This document shows positions 63,634-64,000 of a stretch of DNA of 64,000 bases, in pieces. A model generated the notes under the pieces. The model saw only the letters and a program-made list of their open reading frames with translations. It was not told where the DNA came from and ran no database searches. Both the position numbers and the translations under genes were made by a program. The stretch covers positions 62,001 to 126,000 of the forward strand of contig CAKRFY010000003.1 in NCBI GenBank assembly GCA_934320895.1, read 5' to 3'. The stretch's first letter is position 1. Each line of letters opens with the position of its first letter. This DNA is from an uncultured Lachnospiraceae bacterium (GTDB taxonomy: Bacteria; Bacillota; Clostridia; Lachnospirales; Lachnospiraceae).

Positions 63634-63754
63634 AATTTAATTTAACGTCTCATTATAATCTTGTCAAAAAATCAAAAAATATTAAAATAAATTATGTTTA
63701 TCTATAAAAATAAGAATGAATCCATGCTTCGATTATAATAAATGTAAAGATAGA

Positions 63755-63955
63755 TTAACCAATCTTTACAACATTTGAAGCCTGTGGTCCTTTTTCTCCG
63801 TTAACAACGTCAAATTCCACTTCTTCACCTTCATCAAGAACTTTGAAACCATCCATCTGAAGTGCTGAATAATGTACGAATACATCTTTACCTGTCTCGT
63901 CTGAAATGAAACCAAAACCCTTTTTAGCGTTAAACCACTTAACTGTACCCTTCAT
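63755..63955 (-). CDS. Cold-shock protein (CspA family)
   Basis: 66 aa nucleic-acid chaperone. RNP-1 GFGFI (13-17) and RNP-2 VFVHY (25-29) with [13 protein letters not shown] at the start. AGGAGG precedes the minus-strand ATG. Its leader runs past the window edge. It has one OB fold and is full length. Confidence 0.97.
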   Translation of the reverse strand: MKGTVKWFNAKKGFGFISDETGKDVFVHYSALQMDGFKVLDEGEEVEFDVVNGEKGPQASNVVKIG

Positions 63956-64000
63956 TGTACTGCCTCCTAAAACTTTAAAAAATATTTATGCCAGAAATGG

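Overview
This is an A+T-rich (roughly one-third G+C by eye) low-GC Firmicutes chromosome segment. Gene content and order (rho, rpmE, DUF1385, prmC, prfA; ireB, ruvX, DUF1292, RNase J; birA next to a type III pantothenate kinase), strong GGAGG ribosome sites, AGA-rich arginine usage and frequent TTG starts point to Lachnospiraceae (Clostridia). A motile Lachnospira/Eubacterium eligens-like organism is a guess, not a demonstration. I see no tRNA, rRNA, prophage, insertion sequence or CRISPR array.

Layout. 1-1706: tail of an ABC transporter operon. 1715-9528: housekeeping block with rho (carrying an Asn/Gln-rich prion-like domain), L31, DUF1385, PrmC and its substrate release factor 1, a SpoU methyltransferase, and an NfeD/stomatin pair. 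9694-14805: argF, birA, a small unknown, coaX, dus, nadA. 15148-44281: a ~29-kb cell-surface glycopolymer locus. It has a divergent O-antigen ligase/polymerase-like protein, an initiating phospho-sugar transferase, eleven further glycosyltransferases, an ABC exporter (Wzm/Wzt type), a Wzx-like flippase, a DPM1-like/DUF2304/DUF2142 set that looks like polyprenyl-phosphate-sugar side-chain glycosylation, a sulfotransferase, and a choline module (winged-helix/nucleotidyltransferase/choline-kinase fusion, LicC-like enzyme, BCCT transporter). 44336-63955: galM, a REC-HPt phosphorelay protein, a HAD phosphatase, YgiQ, a FliD-tail-like small protein, rsmE-nifS-thiI, an HPr-like protein lacking the His15 site, mtaB, ireB-ruvX-DUF1292-RNase J, a YlbF-family protein, an MltG N-terminal fragment, an O-methyltransferase with a U32 peptidase, a GH29 fucosidase and a cold-shock protein.

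The glycopolymer genes read as one pathway: a lipid-linked sugar is started by the phospho-sugar transferase, extended by cytoplasmic GT2/GT4 enzymes, exported by ABC transporter and/or flippase, decorated outside through polyprenyl-phosphate sugars, and modified with sulfate and probably phosphocholine. No LicD-type phosphocholine transferase is visible in the window.

Most interesting observations: (1) an 18-bp perfect inverted repeat whose right arm contains the rho ribosome-binding site; (2) a prion-like Rho with a 26-residue tandem repeat; (3) seven copies of a ~37-bp hairpin element, all in the same orientation and all just upstream of plus-strand genes; (4) two adjacent two-domain glycosyltransferases in which opposite domains have decayed; (5) a DNA-binding-domain/choline-activation fusion enzyme.
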